Source of the DNA: Amedibacillus dolichus DSM 3991
GTDB lineage: Bacteria; Bacillota_I; Bacilli_A; Erysipelotrichales; Erysipelotrichaceae
DNA length: 64,000 bases
Assembly: GCF_000154285.1 (NCBI RefSeq)
Contig: NZ_DS483475.1
Span: 124,001-188,000, forward strand
Direction of reading: 5' to 3'
Part shown: one piece after another, positions 54,670 to 62,477 of the stretch
How the letters are laid out: each line of letters opens with the position of its first letter
Numbering within the stretch: position 1 is the first letter of the stretch
Made by a program: the position numbers and the translations under genes
Notes under the pieces: model-generated
What the model was told of the DNA's origin: nothing
Database searches by the model: none
The model's input: the letters and a program-made list of their open reading frames with translations, nothing else

Positions 54670-56424
54670 TTACCCTTCCATATTCATAATGCTTGGATCT
54701 TTACGATTAACCAGTTTCTCATAAGCTCCCGGGTGCATCTTTTCAATACATTGGATACCAATTTTCAAAGCCTTAGTATATTGACCATCACGGAAGCAAA
54801 GCTCACATCTTGTAAGCTCGGAATCAATTTCCGGGCAGCTTGATCGATAGCGATTGCCAAACACGATCGTATTTTCGACCATGATTGCCATTCCCACCAA
54901 ATTATTAACATTGTTATACAAGGTATAGATAAAATCAATTGCTTCCCGCAACTTTGCATTCAACTGAGTAACATCTAGCGGAGAATGTTCCAAGATATCG
55001 CGTACATCATGCATCATATCTTCCCCTTTGCATAAATCCTTCTCATATTGTGCAGAAACATTCGGCAATCGATGTTTTAGCATTTTTACCCGAATCTCGT
55101 TAATAATCAGCTGTAGCTTAATAAGCTGTTTTTTAGCACGTTCTTCATCACTGCAGGCATTGTTAAGCTTTTCCTTCATCAACTCAACTTCCTTCGAAAA
55201 GCCCGCATTGCTTTGTGCTAACTCTTTATACGCAATCAAAATAGTTGTATAAGGCACCTGCTTATCAAGAACGATTTTATCTAACCGCCTTTGCATATCA
55301 TTCAAAACATCAAGCCGTGTTTGAGTATCCTGCAAGCGTTGTGTCCAGTTTTCAAAGCCAAAGCGCTCATACACTCTTGCATACAGCGATTTAATATCAT
55401 CAAATTCACAATTCACTTCACGAATAGAATCAAATAAAGCTGTTAAGCCATCATTTACTTCGTCAAAGGCTTCCTCCTCTAAACGAATTTGCTCGGCAAG
55501 CTGTGCAATTCGAACCTCTAAATCATCTAAATCCTCTTTCACATTTTCCGGAGTGCCACTATGCAAACGATTCAAGTCGTTTTTTAACATATCACTGATT
55601 ACATCTAGATTTTTAGAAACCTCCAAATGTTCCAGCAAAACACCCTTATTTTTAGCCCTTGCATAATTGTATCCTACCTCATCAATTGCTCTTGGCAGAA
55701 TTCCTTTTGCTCGCTCATAAAGACTAGGCAATGCTTCAACAATCTCATTTAAACGCGTAATGCTCTCTTTGATTTCCTTTTGCTGATCTGCCGCTTTATT
55801 AAATTCCGAAGCAAACATCCATTCCTCAAATTTGGAAAACATTTTTTCAATTGCAATAATTTCCGTTTCTAAATATTCATAGCTTTGTGAGTATGCTGTG
55901 CGATTTTCATGAATCGTCTTTTTAACCTTACGGAAAGTTTCCTTTAAAGCATTGATATGAACACGCTGTTCATTTTCCTGTTCTAAAATATCATCTAAAA
56001 CAGTATGAATTTTATTTACATCTGTCTCACATAAAGCTAAGTCATCAGACAGTTCGTTAAGTCTGCGCCGAGCCGCTTTAACCTTATGGCCGTAAATCAA
56101 ATCATCACACTCAGCTAAATCAACACTGCAGGTTTTCAATTTTTCCTGCACTTCATCAAAGTCCGTCTTACACTCTTCAACAACCGTTGACATCGCTTCA
56201 TTTACACGTGATAAAGCAACTGCTTTATTCAACTTAAAAGCCAATGGAATCCCCTTTAAGGTATTGTAGCGCTGTTCCAATTGTTCCAACTGCTTGATCG
56301 TTTGCTTTTTGCGCATTACCATCATCACAATACTTAAAATCAAAATAGCAACAAGTGCTATTCCCATATAAAGCAAAATCCGTGGCGTTATAATATTCTT
56401 CATGTTACTTACAAGCTTATCCAT
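54670..56424 (-). CDS. ezrA: EzrA-type septation ring regulator
   Basis: 584 residues: an N-terminal membrane helix (about 15-38, IALVAILILSIVMMVM), then a long, mostly coiled-coil cytoplasmic region built of spectrin-like repeats. This is the EzrA architecture, a modulator of FtsZ-ring position and of cell-wall synthesis. The ATG at 56424 follows AGAGGTG. ezrA next to the cysteine desulfurase and thiI and divergent from rpsD is the order seen in Bacillus. Confidence 0.9.
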   Translation of the reverse strand: MDKLVSNMKNIITPRILLYMGIALVAILILSIVMMVMRKKQTIKQLEQLEQRYNTLKGIPLAFKLNKAVALSRVNEAMSTVVEECKTDFDEVQEKLKTCSVDLAECDDLIYGHKVKAARRRLNELSDDLALCETDVNKIHTVLDDILEQENEQRVHINALKETFRKVKKTIHENRTAYSQSYEYLETEIIAIEKMFSKFEEWMFASEFNKAADQQKEIKESITRLNEIVEALPSLYERAKGILPRAIDEVGYNYARAKNKGVLLEHLEVSKNLDVISDMLKNDLNRLHSGTPENVKEDLDDLEVRIAQLAEQIRLEEEAFDEVNDGLTALFDSIREVNCEFDDIKSLYARVYERFGFENWTQRLQDTQTRLDVLNDMQRRLDKIVLDKQVPYTTILIAYKELAQSNAGFSKEVELMKEKLNNACSDEERAKKQLIKLQLIINEIRVKMLKHRLPNVSAQYEKDLCKGEDMMHDVRDILEHSPLDVTQLNAKLREAIDFIYTLYNNVNNLVGMAIMVENTIVFGNRYRSSCPEIDSELTRCELCFRDGQYTKALKIGIQCIEKMHPGAYEKLVNRKDPSIMNMEG

Positions 56425-56540
56425 AGAGCACCTCTTCAATTCAAAATCGTTGTCTATATTGTATCATAAATATGCTGTTTTCGTAATTATATTTTGATAA
56501 CTTTTCATCACTCGATACAGTTGATTTCAGGCATTTTTAT

Positions 56541-56569
56541 TTGACATTCGAAATAATGTTTGTTATAGT
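56541..56569 (+). promoter_or_regulatory. Promoter of rpsD
   Basis: TTGACA (56541-56546), 17-base spacer, TATAGT (56564-56569). Confidence 0.85.
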
Positions 56570-56575
56570 AGAGTG

Positions 56576-56749
56576 GCAATAAAATGGATAGCGGATTGTA
56601 AAGCCTTATTTAGAAGCGTTTCCAACGTGTAATTACGTGGTGAAAAGTAACCCACTGCTAGGGTGAAATACCGTTAGTGGAAACACCTTATAGGGAGTTT
56701 ACAGCTTCGTTATTGTTTTATAGCTATAAAACAATAAGGAGGACATAAG
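56576..56749 (+). promoter_or_regulatory. Firmicutes S4-type leader of rpsD
   Basis: About 170 nt of structured leader, expected to bind S4 for autoregulation as in B. subtilis rpsD. The last part is a perfect 28-base palindrome (56710-56737, two 14-base arms starting TTATTGTTTTATAG) directly abutting the ribosome binding site AAGGAGG. Family membership is inferred from position and size. Confidence 0.6.
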
Positions 56750-57352
56750 ATGTCAAGAATTAATGGACCAGTTTGGAAAACCTCTCGTCGTTTAGGATTC
56801 TCAATTCTGGAAACTGGAGAAGAACTTCAGCGTCGTGCTTATGCACCTGGTCAGCACGGACCTACAAAACGTGTAAAGCTAACTCAGTACGGTTTACAGC
56901 TTCGTGAAAAACAGAAAATCCGTTTCATGTATGGATTAAATGAACGTCAGTTCTACAATCTGTTCACAAAAGCAAGTAAAATGAAAGGTGTTAAGGGTGA
57001 TAACTTCCTTGCATTATTGGAATCTCGCTTGGATAACCTTGTGTATCGTATGGGATTTGCCCGCACTCGTCGTGCTGCTCGTCAGCTTGTAAACCACGGA
57101 CATATTCTTGTAAATGGCAAGAAAGTTGATATCCCTAGCTATATTGCAAAACCGGGAGCAGTAATCGAAGTTAAAGAAAAATCTAAAAACCTTCAGGTAA
57201 TCAATGAAGCCTTAGAAGCATCTCTAAATACAGTAGCATTTGTAGATGTAAACAAAGATGCTAAAAAAGGTACTTACCTTCGTTTACCAGAACGCAATGA
57301 GTTGAACTCTGAAATTAATGAATTATTGGTAGTAGAATTCTACAACCGTTAA
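56750..57352 (+). CDS. rpsD: Ribosomal protein S4
   Basis: 200 residues; primary 16S-binding protein and repressor of its own mRNA. N-terminal [40 protein letters not shown], and the S4 domain ([20 protein letters not shown], about 92-111) are complete. It has no N-terminal CxxC zinc site. It is the last host gene before the prophage. Confidence 0.97.
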   Translation: MSRINGPVWKTSRRLGFSILETGEELQRRAYAPGQHGPTKRVKLTQYGLQLREKQKIRFMYGLNERQFYNLFTKASKMKGVKGDNFLALLESRLDNLVYRMGFARTRRAARQLVNHGHILVNGKKVDIPSYIAKPGAVIEVKEKSKNLQVINEALEASLNTVAFVDVNKDAKKGTYLRLPERNELNSEINELLVVEFYNR

Positions 57353-57361
57353 TAGTTGAAG

Positions 57362-57388
57362 AAAAAGCCTTATTTAAGGGCTTTTTTC
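57362..57388 (+). terminator. Terminator of rpsD
   Basis: AAAAAGCC-TTATTTAAGG-GCTTTTTT type stem with T6, right after the rpsD stop. Confidence 0.88.
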
Positions 57389-57403
57389 TTTTTATACTTT
57401 TAC

Positions 57404-57484
57404 ATTTGTGAGAGTTTTGTGAGTGATAGGACCTTATTTTGTATGTTTTAAGCCCATTTTTAGCAAAAATAAACTCTCACAAAT
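57404..57484. repeat. Perfect 14-bp inverted repeat downstream of rpsD
   Basis: ATTTGTGAGAGTTT (57404-57417) and AAACTCTCACAAAT (57471-57484) with a 53-base interior. It lies at the host/prophage boundary and could be an integrase-binding site, but the attachment core is not identifiable without the other prophage end. Confidence 0.6.
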
Positions 57485-57817
57485 ATTTTTTATATGAAAT
57501 TATAAAGGCCTTTTCGCTTAAATTTAATACTCAAAAAATAAATTTACACCAAAATTACACCAAAAAAAGATCCTTAAGATATTTACTAATGCTTAAGGAT
57601 CTCAATCATATTATCTAATTTCAAAGCCTTTGAATTTCAGTTGATGAACCTAGGTGTAATTAAGAGAATGAGATATGAATAATATCTATATTATTAAAAC
57701 GTCAAAATAAAAAAACTATTCTCTGTCAAAAGAATAGCAAATTTGAAAAAACATGTCATATATCATACAACTTCTTTTGCATAAAATCAACAAATTATGT
57801 GATTTTACACAAAATTG
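57485..57817. other. AT-rich prophage junction spacer
   Basis: No protein gene is seen here. It contains a minus-strand terminator (57562-57601) and a plus-strand hairpin with Ts (arms AATCAACAA near 57785 and TTGTTGATT near 57815). Confidence 0.6.
57562..57601 (-). terminator. Terminator of the prophage cargo transcript
   Basis: GATCCTTAAG/CTTAAGGATC ten-pair stem followed by T7 on the minus strand. Its right flank TACACCAAAAAAAGATCC is duplicated at 58907-58925 next to the endolysin terminator. Confidence 0.85.
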
Positions 57818-57845
57818 TTGATTTTTTTAAGAAATTACATATAAT
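57818..57845 (+). promoter_or_regulatory. Promoter of the prophage-edge small RNA
   Basis: TTGATT (57818-57823), 16-base spacer, TATAAT (57840-57845). Confidence 0.65.
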
Positions 57846-57851
57846 ATGAGT

Positions 57852-57924
57852 AGAAAGGATAATGCTATCCTTATTGGGCTCGTAACTGCGCGGGCGGAAA
57901 AGCTGTTGTTTAACAGCTTTTTTT
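57852..57924 (+). ncRNA. Small three-hairpin RNA convergent with the cargo gene
   Basis: About 73 nt: perfect hairpin AAGGATA-ATGC-TATCCTT (57855-57872), stem GCTCG/CGGGC with loop TAACTGCG (57878-57895), then terminator AAAGCTGTT-GTTT-AACAGCTTT with T7 (57899-57924). It is a GC-rich island inside very AT-rich sequence, which is typical of functional RNA. It ends exactly at the stop of the DUF3800 gene on the other strand. No known family is recognised and no open frame is present. Confidence 0.6.
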
Positions 57925-58762
57925 ATGGGAATCGTTTTATTCCATAATTTAAATGTTCTGGATACCCATAAATCTTCGACTTTATTATTTCAAATGCTTT
58001 ATCCTCTTTATGATTTCTACAATATTTAAAAATCGGATACGCACACAAATCAGCGATCTCTAATCCAAAGTAACTTTTTTTACAATCACTTTGGCATCTT
58101 TTTGGATTAAAATATACTCCTATAATTTTTTTAAACTGTTTCTCACTAACATATCGAGTCCCATACTTAATCAAGCGCACTATAGTATCTAAAATAATTG
58201 CATCTTCTTTCCTGCCTCGAGATTCCAAAATTATTATTACTTTGTCTGTATCTTTTAATTGCCTTTCGACTAATCTTTCTAAGATAAATGTAACTGAAAT
58301 ATTATATGGTGATTGAGCATAGCTACCATATCTTTGTTCTAATCTCTCCTTATCAATAAAACTAGAAGTAATTGACATTGGTAGCGAACCCATTAAACTA
58401 TTTAAATCTTCCATGAAATTTGTAGCACCTATAATATTTTTACTAAATGGACCTGTTTGTTTCCTTATTTCCCTAGAATGTAAACATACTTTTTGATACT
58501 TACCATTAAAATCATAACACCCATTGTCAGGCCAATATTTTTCTTTAAATGCATTAATACTGAACATTATATCAATAAAATTATTTTGTTCAAGTAAAAC
58601 AGAAGTTAATCCAAAGTATTTTGAAAATTCATCAATTTTTTTCCCTTTCAATTTACATTTAGTTATATAACTCATATCAGCATCACCATTTTCATCAAAA
58701 AAGGCTACATGGGTCGCTCCTTCTATCCACTCTTCTATAACAGTGGGCCTATCTCTCCACAT
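57923..58762 (-). CDS. DUF3800-family protein, prophage cargo
   Basis: 279 residues. The DUF3800 landmarks are present: acidic DENGDADMS near the N-terminus (about 23-31), FIDKERLEQRYG in the middle, LESRGRKEDAIILD (about 181-194), and SYFGLEIADLCAYPIFKY near the end. The fold is thought to be RNase H-like, suggesting a nuclease, but the activity is unproven. It lies between the lysis genes and the host junction, where prophages carry non-essential cargo such as anti-phage genes. ATG at 58762; ribosome binding site (GGGG) is weak to moderate. Low GC compared with the host genes. Confidence 0.8.
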   Translation of the reverse strand: MWRDRPTVIEEWIEGATHVAFFDENGDADMSYITKCKLKGKKIDEFSKYFGLTSVLLEQNNFIDIMFSINAFKEKYWPDNGCYDFNGKYQKVCLHSREIRKQTGPFSKNIIGATNFMEDLNSLMGSLPMSITSSFIDKERLEQRYGSYAQSPYNISVTFILERLVERQLKDTDKVIIILESRGRKEDAIILDTIVRLIKYGTRYVSEKQFKKIIGVYFNPKRCQSDCKKSYFGLEIADLCAYPIFKYCRNHKEDKAFEIIKSKIYGYPEHLNYGIKRFP

Positions 58763-58906
58763 TATTATTCCCCCGAAGTTTATTTAAAAAAATATACATT
58801 GATATCTATACCTCCAATATTTTTTATAAATATAATTATAAAGTAATTTGTTTATTTTTGGTATTGTAAATATATTTTTTATTTACATGAAAAAAACTGT
58901 GAAATC

Positions 58907-58925
58907 TACACCAAAAAAAAGATCC
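58907..58925. repeat. Direct repeat flanking the cargo gene (second copy)
   Basis: TACACCAAAAAAAAGATCC here and TACACCAAAAAAAGATCC at 57556-57573 differ only in the A-run length. Each copy forms the foot of a terminator, on either side of the DUF3800 gene and the small RNA. Confidence 0.7.
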
Positions 58926-58950
58926 CTACCCTCGCAATGAGAGTAGGGAT
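58913..58950 (-). terminator. Terminator of the phage lysis operon
   Basis: ATCCCTAC/GTAGGGAT stem followed by T8 on the minus strand, just after the endolysin stop. Confidence 0.88.
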
Positions 58951-58956
58951 AAATTT

Positions 58957-59712
58957 TTATTTAAATGTTCCGTAAGGTTTGGTATTATAGCCGTTCTTGT
59001 TAAGCTCGCCAACTGCCATCCAATGACGATTCTTAGTTTTGGAGCTAACCCAACTGATCCATACATATCCTTCACGTTTAACATAGCCATCATATTTAAC
59101 TGTCATTCCATTCTCGTACCAATCTCCTGTCAGCTGTCCTTTCAAGCTTGGTGCAAGTCTGATATTGATTTTATCGACATTACAATAGAATGTTGCACTT
59201 TCTTTGATGAAGTCATTAGGAATTTTATTTAATACTGTTTCGGAAGAATTTGCGAACATTTTAGGTCTAAATGCTGTTGCAAACGTAGCACTATATGGGA
59301 ATTTAACTTCATTAAAATTGCCATTAGCTCCTCCTTGGTTCTGCCCTAAGAATAAACCATAACCATTTCCTAAATCTTTCACGAAAATTGCGATATGGCT
59401 AAGCGGTGTCCAACCTTTTACTTCTTTGAACACAGCAATATCTCCCGGCTGCATAATTTCTACCTCTACAAAGTTTTTCAGCATGCCATTTGTTTTTCTG
59501 TTGTTCCAAATATCTTTAACATATCCGGAAGTGGTACAGTTTGCGTATGGATATCCAAGATACTGACAATATTTTGCATATCCGTCCCAACACTGATTTC
59601 CGTATGCTCCATCAATATTATACCCTTTTCCCAATACTTGATTTCTAAATTCGTTAAATGATTTTGTCACATTATTTTCCTCTCTTTCTTTTTCATCAAA
59701 AAAGGACGCCAT
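58957..59712 (-). CDS. Phage endolysin: CHAP amidase/peptidase with SH3-like domain
   Basis: 251 residues. The N-terminal CHAP domain has catalytic Cys in AYGNQCWDGYAKYC (about residue 41), His in PLSHIAIFVKD (about 106) and Asn in LGQNQGG. The C-terminal region (about 165-240) with KINIRLAPSLKGQL and WISWVSSKTKNRHWM is a bacterial SH3-type wall-binding module. No signal peptide, so release depends on the holin. The start at 59712 has AAAGGATG upstream and overlaps the end of the XhlA-like gene region. Confidence 0.92.
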   Translation of the reverse strand: MASFFDEKEREENNVTKSFNEFRNQVLGKGYNIDGAYGNQCWDGYAKYCQYLGYPYANCTTSGYVKDIWNNRKTNGMLKNFVEVEIMQPGDIAVFKEVKGWTPLSHIAIFVKDLGNGYGLFLGQNQGGANGNFNEVKFPYSATFATAFRPKMFANSSETVLNKIPNDFIKESATFYCNVDKINIRLAPSLKGQLTGDWYENGMTVKYDGYVKREGYVWISWVSSKTKNRHWMAVGELNKNGYNTKPYGTFK

Positions 59713-59713
59713 T

Positions 59714-59980
59714 TCAGCATCCTTTTTTATCCATTCTTTTTTCAATACTTATCAATCTTGTTTCGTGATTCGATTGAATATGCTTTACTTCATATAGCTC
59801 ATTATTCAATTTTTCAATACTATTACCTTGCTTTTCGATTGTCTTTAGGGCTTGCTCCAATATCGTATTTAGCCTTGTAATGTTCCCATTTAATTTTAAA
59901 ACGGGAGCAGCTACCGCAATGAGCGGAACAAGCCACGTTATCAACCCGCCTAACACTTCTAAATCCTGCACATTACTCAC
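59714..59980 (-). CDS. XhlA-like lysis-cassette protein
   Basis: 88 residues: one hydrophobic helix near the N-terminus (about 10-28) followed by a heptad-like coiled coil (NITRLNTILEQALKTIEKQG and on). Such small proteins accompany holins in Gram-positive phages (haemolysin XhlA type). Overlaps the holin gene by 8 bases. Confidence 0.75.
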   Translation of the reverse strand: MSNVQDLEVLGGLITWLVPLIAVAAPVLKLNGNITRLNTILEQALKTIEKQGNSIEKLNNELYEVKHIQSNHETRLISIEKRMDKKGC

Positions 59981-60254
59981 CTACATGATTGCAGTTTTTA
60001 GCTGGCACTCTATATTGCAGAGCTCTTTCACTATCTGCAATGCCTTCGGTATTGGGGTCAACAACGATGCCGAGAATAGATAACACCGCAAACAAAGCAT
60101 TTACCACAGCCAGTAGCTTATTTCCTAAATCTCCTAAATCAAGTGTAAAACCAAATACAGCAGCGATCACTTGAATAAGTAATAGTACAGCTGGAATCAA
60201 CGTAATCCAAAATTGCTTATTTTTAATGCGTACCTCCCAGTTAATGTTATTCAT
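59973..60254 (-). CDS. Phi-LC3-type phage holin
   Basis: 93 residues. INWEVRIKNKQFWITLIPAV, a second hydrophobic segment (about 43-65) and VVDPNTEGIADSERALQY are the phi-LC3 holin family pattern. Two membrane helices; forms the pores that release the endolysin. Two hairpins (60281-60331) separate it from the upstream tail genes. Confidence 0.92.
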   Translation of the reverse strand: MNNINWEVRIKNKQFWITLIPAVLLLIQVIAAVFGFTLDLGDLGNKLLAVVNALFAVLSILGIVVDPNTEGIADSERALQYRVPAKNCNHVGE

Positions 60255-60280
60255 TTCCTTTTCCTCTTTTCTAGCTAAGT

Positions 60281-60331
60281 TTAATGTCGTTCTAGGACAT
60301 TAAATAAGACACCCTATTCGAGTGTCTTATT
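60281..60331 (-). terminator. Tandem hairpins between tail and lysis modules
   Basis: AATAAGACAC/GTGTCTTATT (60303-60331) and TTAATGTC/GACATTAA (60281-60303), both perfect, directly following the stop of the 54-residue gene. No long T-run, so partial termination or RNA processing is possible. Confidence 0.55.
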
Positions 60332-60491
60332 TAAGCATTGCTACAAGTTCGTTGTATTGATCTTGTGTGATACGATCATTCATCAAGAACACGTCCATCT
60401 TCATTTCTGTATCTTCAATGTATTCTTGTGTAAGCTGTCCTCTTTTTTTCTTTGCTTCGATACTTCTACATAGCATTTCAAATGTTGTCAT
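60327..60491 (-). CDS. Small phage protein, XkdX-like position
   Basis: 54 residues, MTTFEMLCRSIEAKKKRGQL followed by a helical C-terminus with RITQDQYNELVAML. AGAGAGGAAA precedes the ATG. In size, tail-lysis position and the C-terminal I-T-x-D-x-Y-x-E pattern it resembles the XkdX proteins found between fibre genes and holin in Gram-positive phages. Function unknown. Confidence 0.75.
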   Translation of the reverse strand: MTTFEMLCRSIEAKKKRGQLTQEYIEDTEMKMDVFLMNDRITQDQYNELVAMLK

Positions 60492-60511
60492 TTCATTTTC
60501 CTCTCTTTCTG

Positions 60512-60871
60512 TTAAATTCCTAGCTCCAACATTGACAATCTGTAATCAATGTCAATATTAATATCGTTCTGTGTTTCCTCAAAGGTAGCCGCCGGAACAG
60601 GTGTCGGATAGTGCTGCTTTTTTTCTTCCACGCTCCATTCTACAAAATCATCATGGAAATTTGGCTTGCCCTGTTCATCATACAGAGGCTTTCCATGCTT
60701 CTGCATTACATAATCGCCGTTGCCAGCATGACTATAAAGGTATCTATCGCCATCTTTCCAACGGTCTATCTCTTTCCACTCTTTCAAATCATCAAGAAAT
60801 ATATTTGAATCAATGGCAATAACAGAACCCTGTTCATCGTATTTCGCATATACAATCAATTCAATATCCAT
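60512..60871 (-). CDS. Phage tail-associated protein, unknown
   Basis: 119 residues, acidic, no membrane segments. MDIELIVYAKYDEQGSVIAI, then KEWKEIDRWKDGDRYLYSHA, resembles small proteins found after fibre genes in Firmicutes phages, possibly fibre chaperones. AGGAGGGTG precedes the ATG at 60871. Confidence 0.7.
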   Translation of the reverse strand: MDIELIVYAKYDEQGSVIAIDSNIFLDDLKEWKEIDRWKDGDRYLYSHAGNGDYVMQKHGKPLYDEQGKPNFHDDFVEWSVEEKKQHYPTPVPAATFEETQNDINIDIDYRLSMLELGI

Positions 60872-60881
60872 ATCCACCCTC

Positions 60882-61736
60882 CTAAATCGGCTCACACGTT
60901 AAAAAATTGATTCCTCTAACCGCATAATTCATCTTGGGATCTACACTTAAACCGCTTGAAGTGATTTCTATTCTCACATAACCACCGATATACATTGACG
61001 AAATAATAGTGGTGTTTTTAAATTTTCCTGTATTGTCCATAACTTGAATATTCGATGAGATCAGTTTAGGGTTTCTAATCATGTTCGGAGCATATACGTA
61101 AGCATACAATCCGCCTCCTATCATTTTTTGGCATGGTATAAAATTTTCTCCGCTGCAAATCGGCAATAGAGTAGTCTGACATCTTAATAATTCGATATCA
61201 TAGAGTTCTTTCACATGATGAAAGGCAGCATCTCCCTCAAATAGATCGATGTACTCAATTTCAACACTTGAACCGGTGTTTATATATATAGCTATATTTT
61301 TCATATTAGCGGCTGTAAAAGTAAATGTATTACGGCCATTTTTAAGGTTTCCGATTTTGATTACAGAACCTCCTTCTTGTTCATAATGCAAACTTACACT
61401 CCCCTTAATATTTCTGACATTTAAGGCAACCGCATATTTTCCTTTTCTCAAAAACCCGAACTTTTGTTGAAAGTAATGACCGGCAGTATGTAAATTTTCT
61501 ACTTTCACCCAGCCATCACTCAAGACACTAACTTTCAATATACTTGCCAACCACATATCAACGGTATGTCCCGATTTGTTAGTGTAGTCATAAATGTTCT
61601 GCCCTCGTTGGTTTACTTGAAAATCATTATTTAATAATAATTGTTTAGTGTTTATCCCTTCCACCATATCTGCCGATGTTCTAGGGAACAACACATCTCC
61701 TTTATCCGTTTCCAACTGTCCTTTTAAAATGCTCAT
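60882..61736 (-). CDS. Phage tail-fibre or receptor-binding protein
   Basis: 284 residues. A short N-terminal attachment region (SILKGQLETDKGDVLFPRTS, typical of baseplate/fibre subunits) precedes NNDFQVNQRGQNIYDYTNKS and a beta-rich domain that looks like a carbohydrate-binding module (about 40-170). No enzymatic motif. The layout suggests host-surface binding. Confidence 0.72.
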   Translation of the reverse strand: MSILKGQLETDKGDVLFPRTSADMVEGINTKQLLLNNDFQVNQRGQNIYDYTNKSGHTVDMWLASILKVSVLSDGWVKVENLHTAGHYFQQKFGFLRKGKYAVALNVRNIKGSVSLHYEQEGGSVIKIGNLKNGRNTFTFTAANMKNIAIYINTGSSVEIEYIDLFEGDAAFHHVKELYDIELLRCQTTLLPICSGENFIPCQKMIGGGLYAYVYAPNMIRNPKLISSNIQVMDNTGKFKNTTIISSMYIGGYVRIEITSSGLSVDPKMNYAVRGINFLTCEPI

Positions 61737-61747
61737 GACGCACCACC

Positions 61748-62467
61748 TTAATTTATAACCTTAAAAAACAATTTTCTTGATGTTGCGCTTTCAGGTGTAG
61801 TTCCTACTTTGATAGAACCCCCCGGATCTCCCTTATCTCCCTTTGCTCCTGTTGCCCCTCGAGGACCCGCTGGTCCCGTTGCTCCTTGAGCGCCTGTCGC
61901 GCCTTTAGGACCTGCCGGTCCTTGAATGCCTTGCTCTCCTTTAGGACCAGCCGCACCCGGATCTCCTTTTACTCCTTGTAAACCACGAGGTCCTTGAGGA
62001 CCTGTTAAACCAGTTGCACCGGATAAGTCTGTGATATACGTATATGAAGAAGCACCTTTAACATATAATTTAGCGTTATCCGCATCATTCACATTGCCTG
62101 TGTCAATCATTACAAATTGCCCTTGCTTTACTCCATCGCTTGCAAAACCTGCGTTCATTGCACTTACAGAGGCATACGTCTTTGCGATTTTAAACGCTTC
62201 TCCTGCCGGTCCCTGCGGTCCTTGTACTCCTTGTGGTCCTCGTTCGCCAGTACTTCCTTTAGCGCCTTGAGGACCTTGCGGACCGGTTTCCCCTTTATCT
62301 CCCTTTGCTCCTGTTGCTCCTCTTAATTCTCCTGCGTCATATTTTTGCTGAAACGTCTTTCCGTCTGAAAAGCTTACGCAATCCGCACTTGTTAATGGAT
62401 CTACATCTCCAATAACTTCTCCGCTCGATTCATTCAATAGCTGAATTTGTACTTTTTGTTTTGCCAT
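61748..62467 (-). CDS. Collagen-like phage tail-fibre protein
   Basis: 239 residues. Two runs of Gly-X-Y repeats (about 49-90, GATGAKGDKGETGPQGPQGA and on, and about 149-220) flank a central non-collagen domain (about 91-148). Such repeats form trimeric rods in phage fibres. The N-terminus (KQKVQIQLLNESSGEVIGDV) resembles the fibre-attachment segment of Firmicutes phages. Confidence 0.9.
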   Translation of the reverse strand: MAKQKVQIQLLNESSGEVIGDVDPLTSADCVSFSDGKTFQQKYDAGELRGATGAKGDKGETGPQGPQGAKGSTGERGPQGVQGPQGPAGEAFKIAKTYASVSAMNAGFASDGVKQGQFVMIDTGNVNDADNAKLYVKGASSYTYITDLSGATGLTGPQGPRGLQGVKGDPGAAGPKGEQGIQGPAGPKGATGAQGATGPAGPRGATGAKGDKGDPGGSIKVGTTPESATSRKLFFKVIN

Positions 62468-62477
62468 TTTCTAATCC

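Noticed and set aside
57485-57817. tRNA gene as prophage attachment site
   Set aside because: No cloverleaf or CCA-type end could be formed in this AT-rich stretch.
57852-57924. tracrRNA or CRISPR-related RNA
   Set aside because: There is no repeat array, no anti-repeat and no cas gene anywhere in the window.
61790-62340. Tandem DNA repeat or CRISPR-like array
   Set aside because: The periodicity is codon-level Gly-X-Y coding for a collagen-like protein; unit sequences vary and have no spacers.
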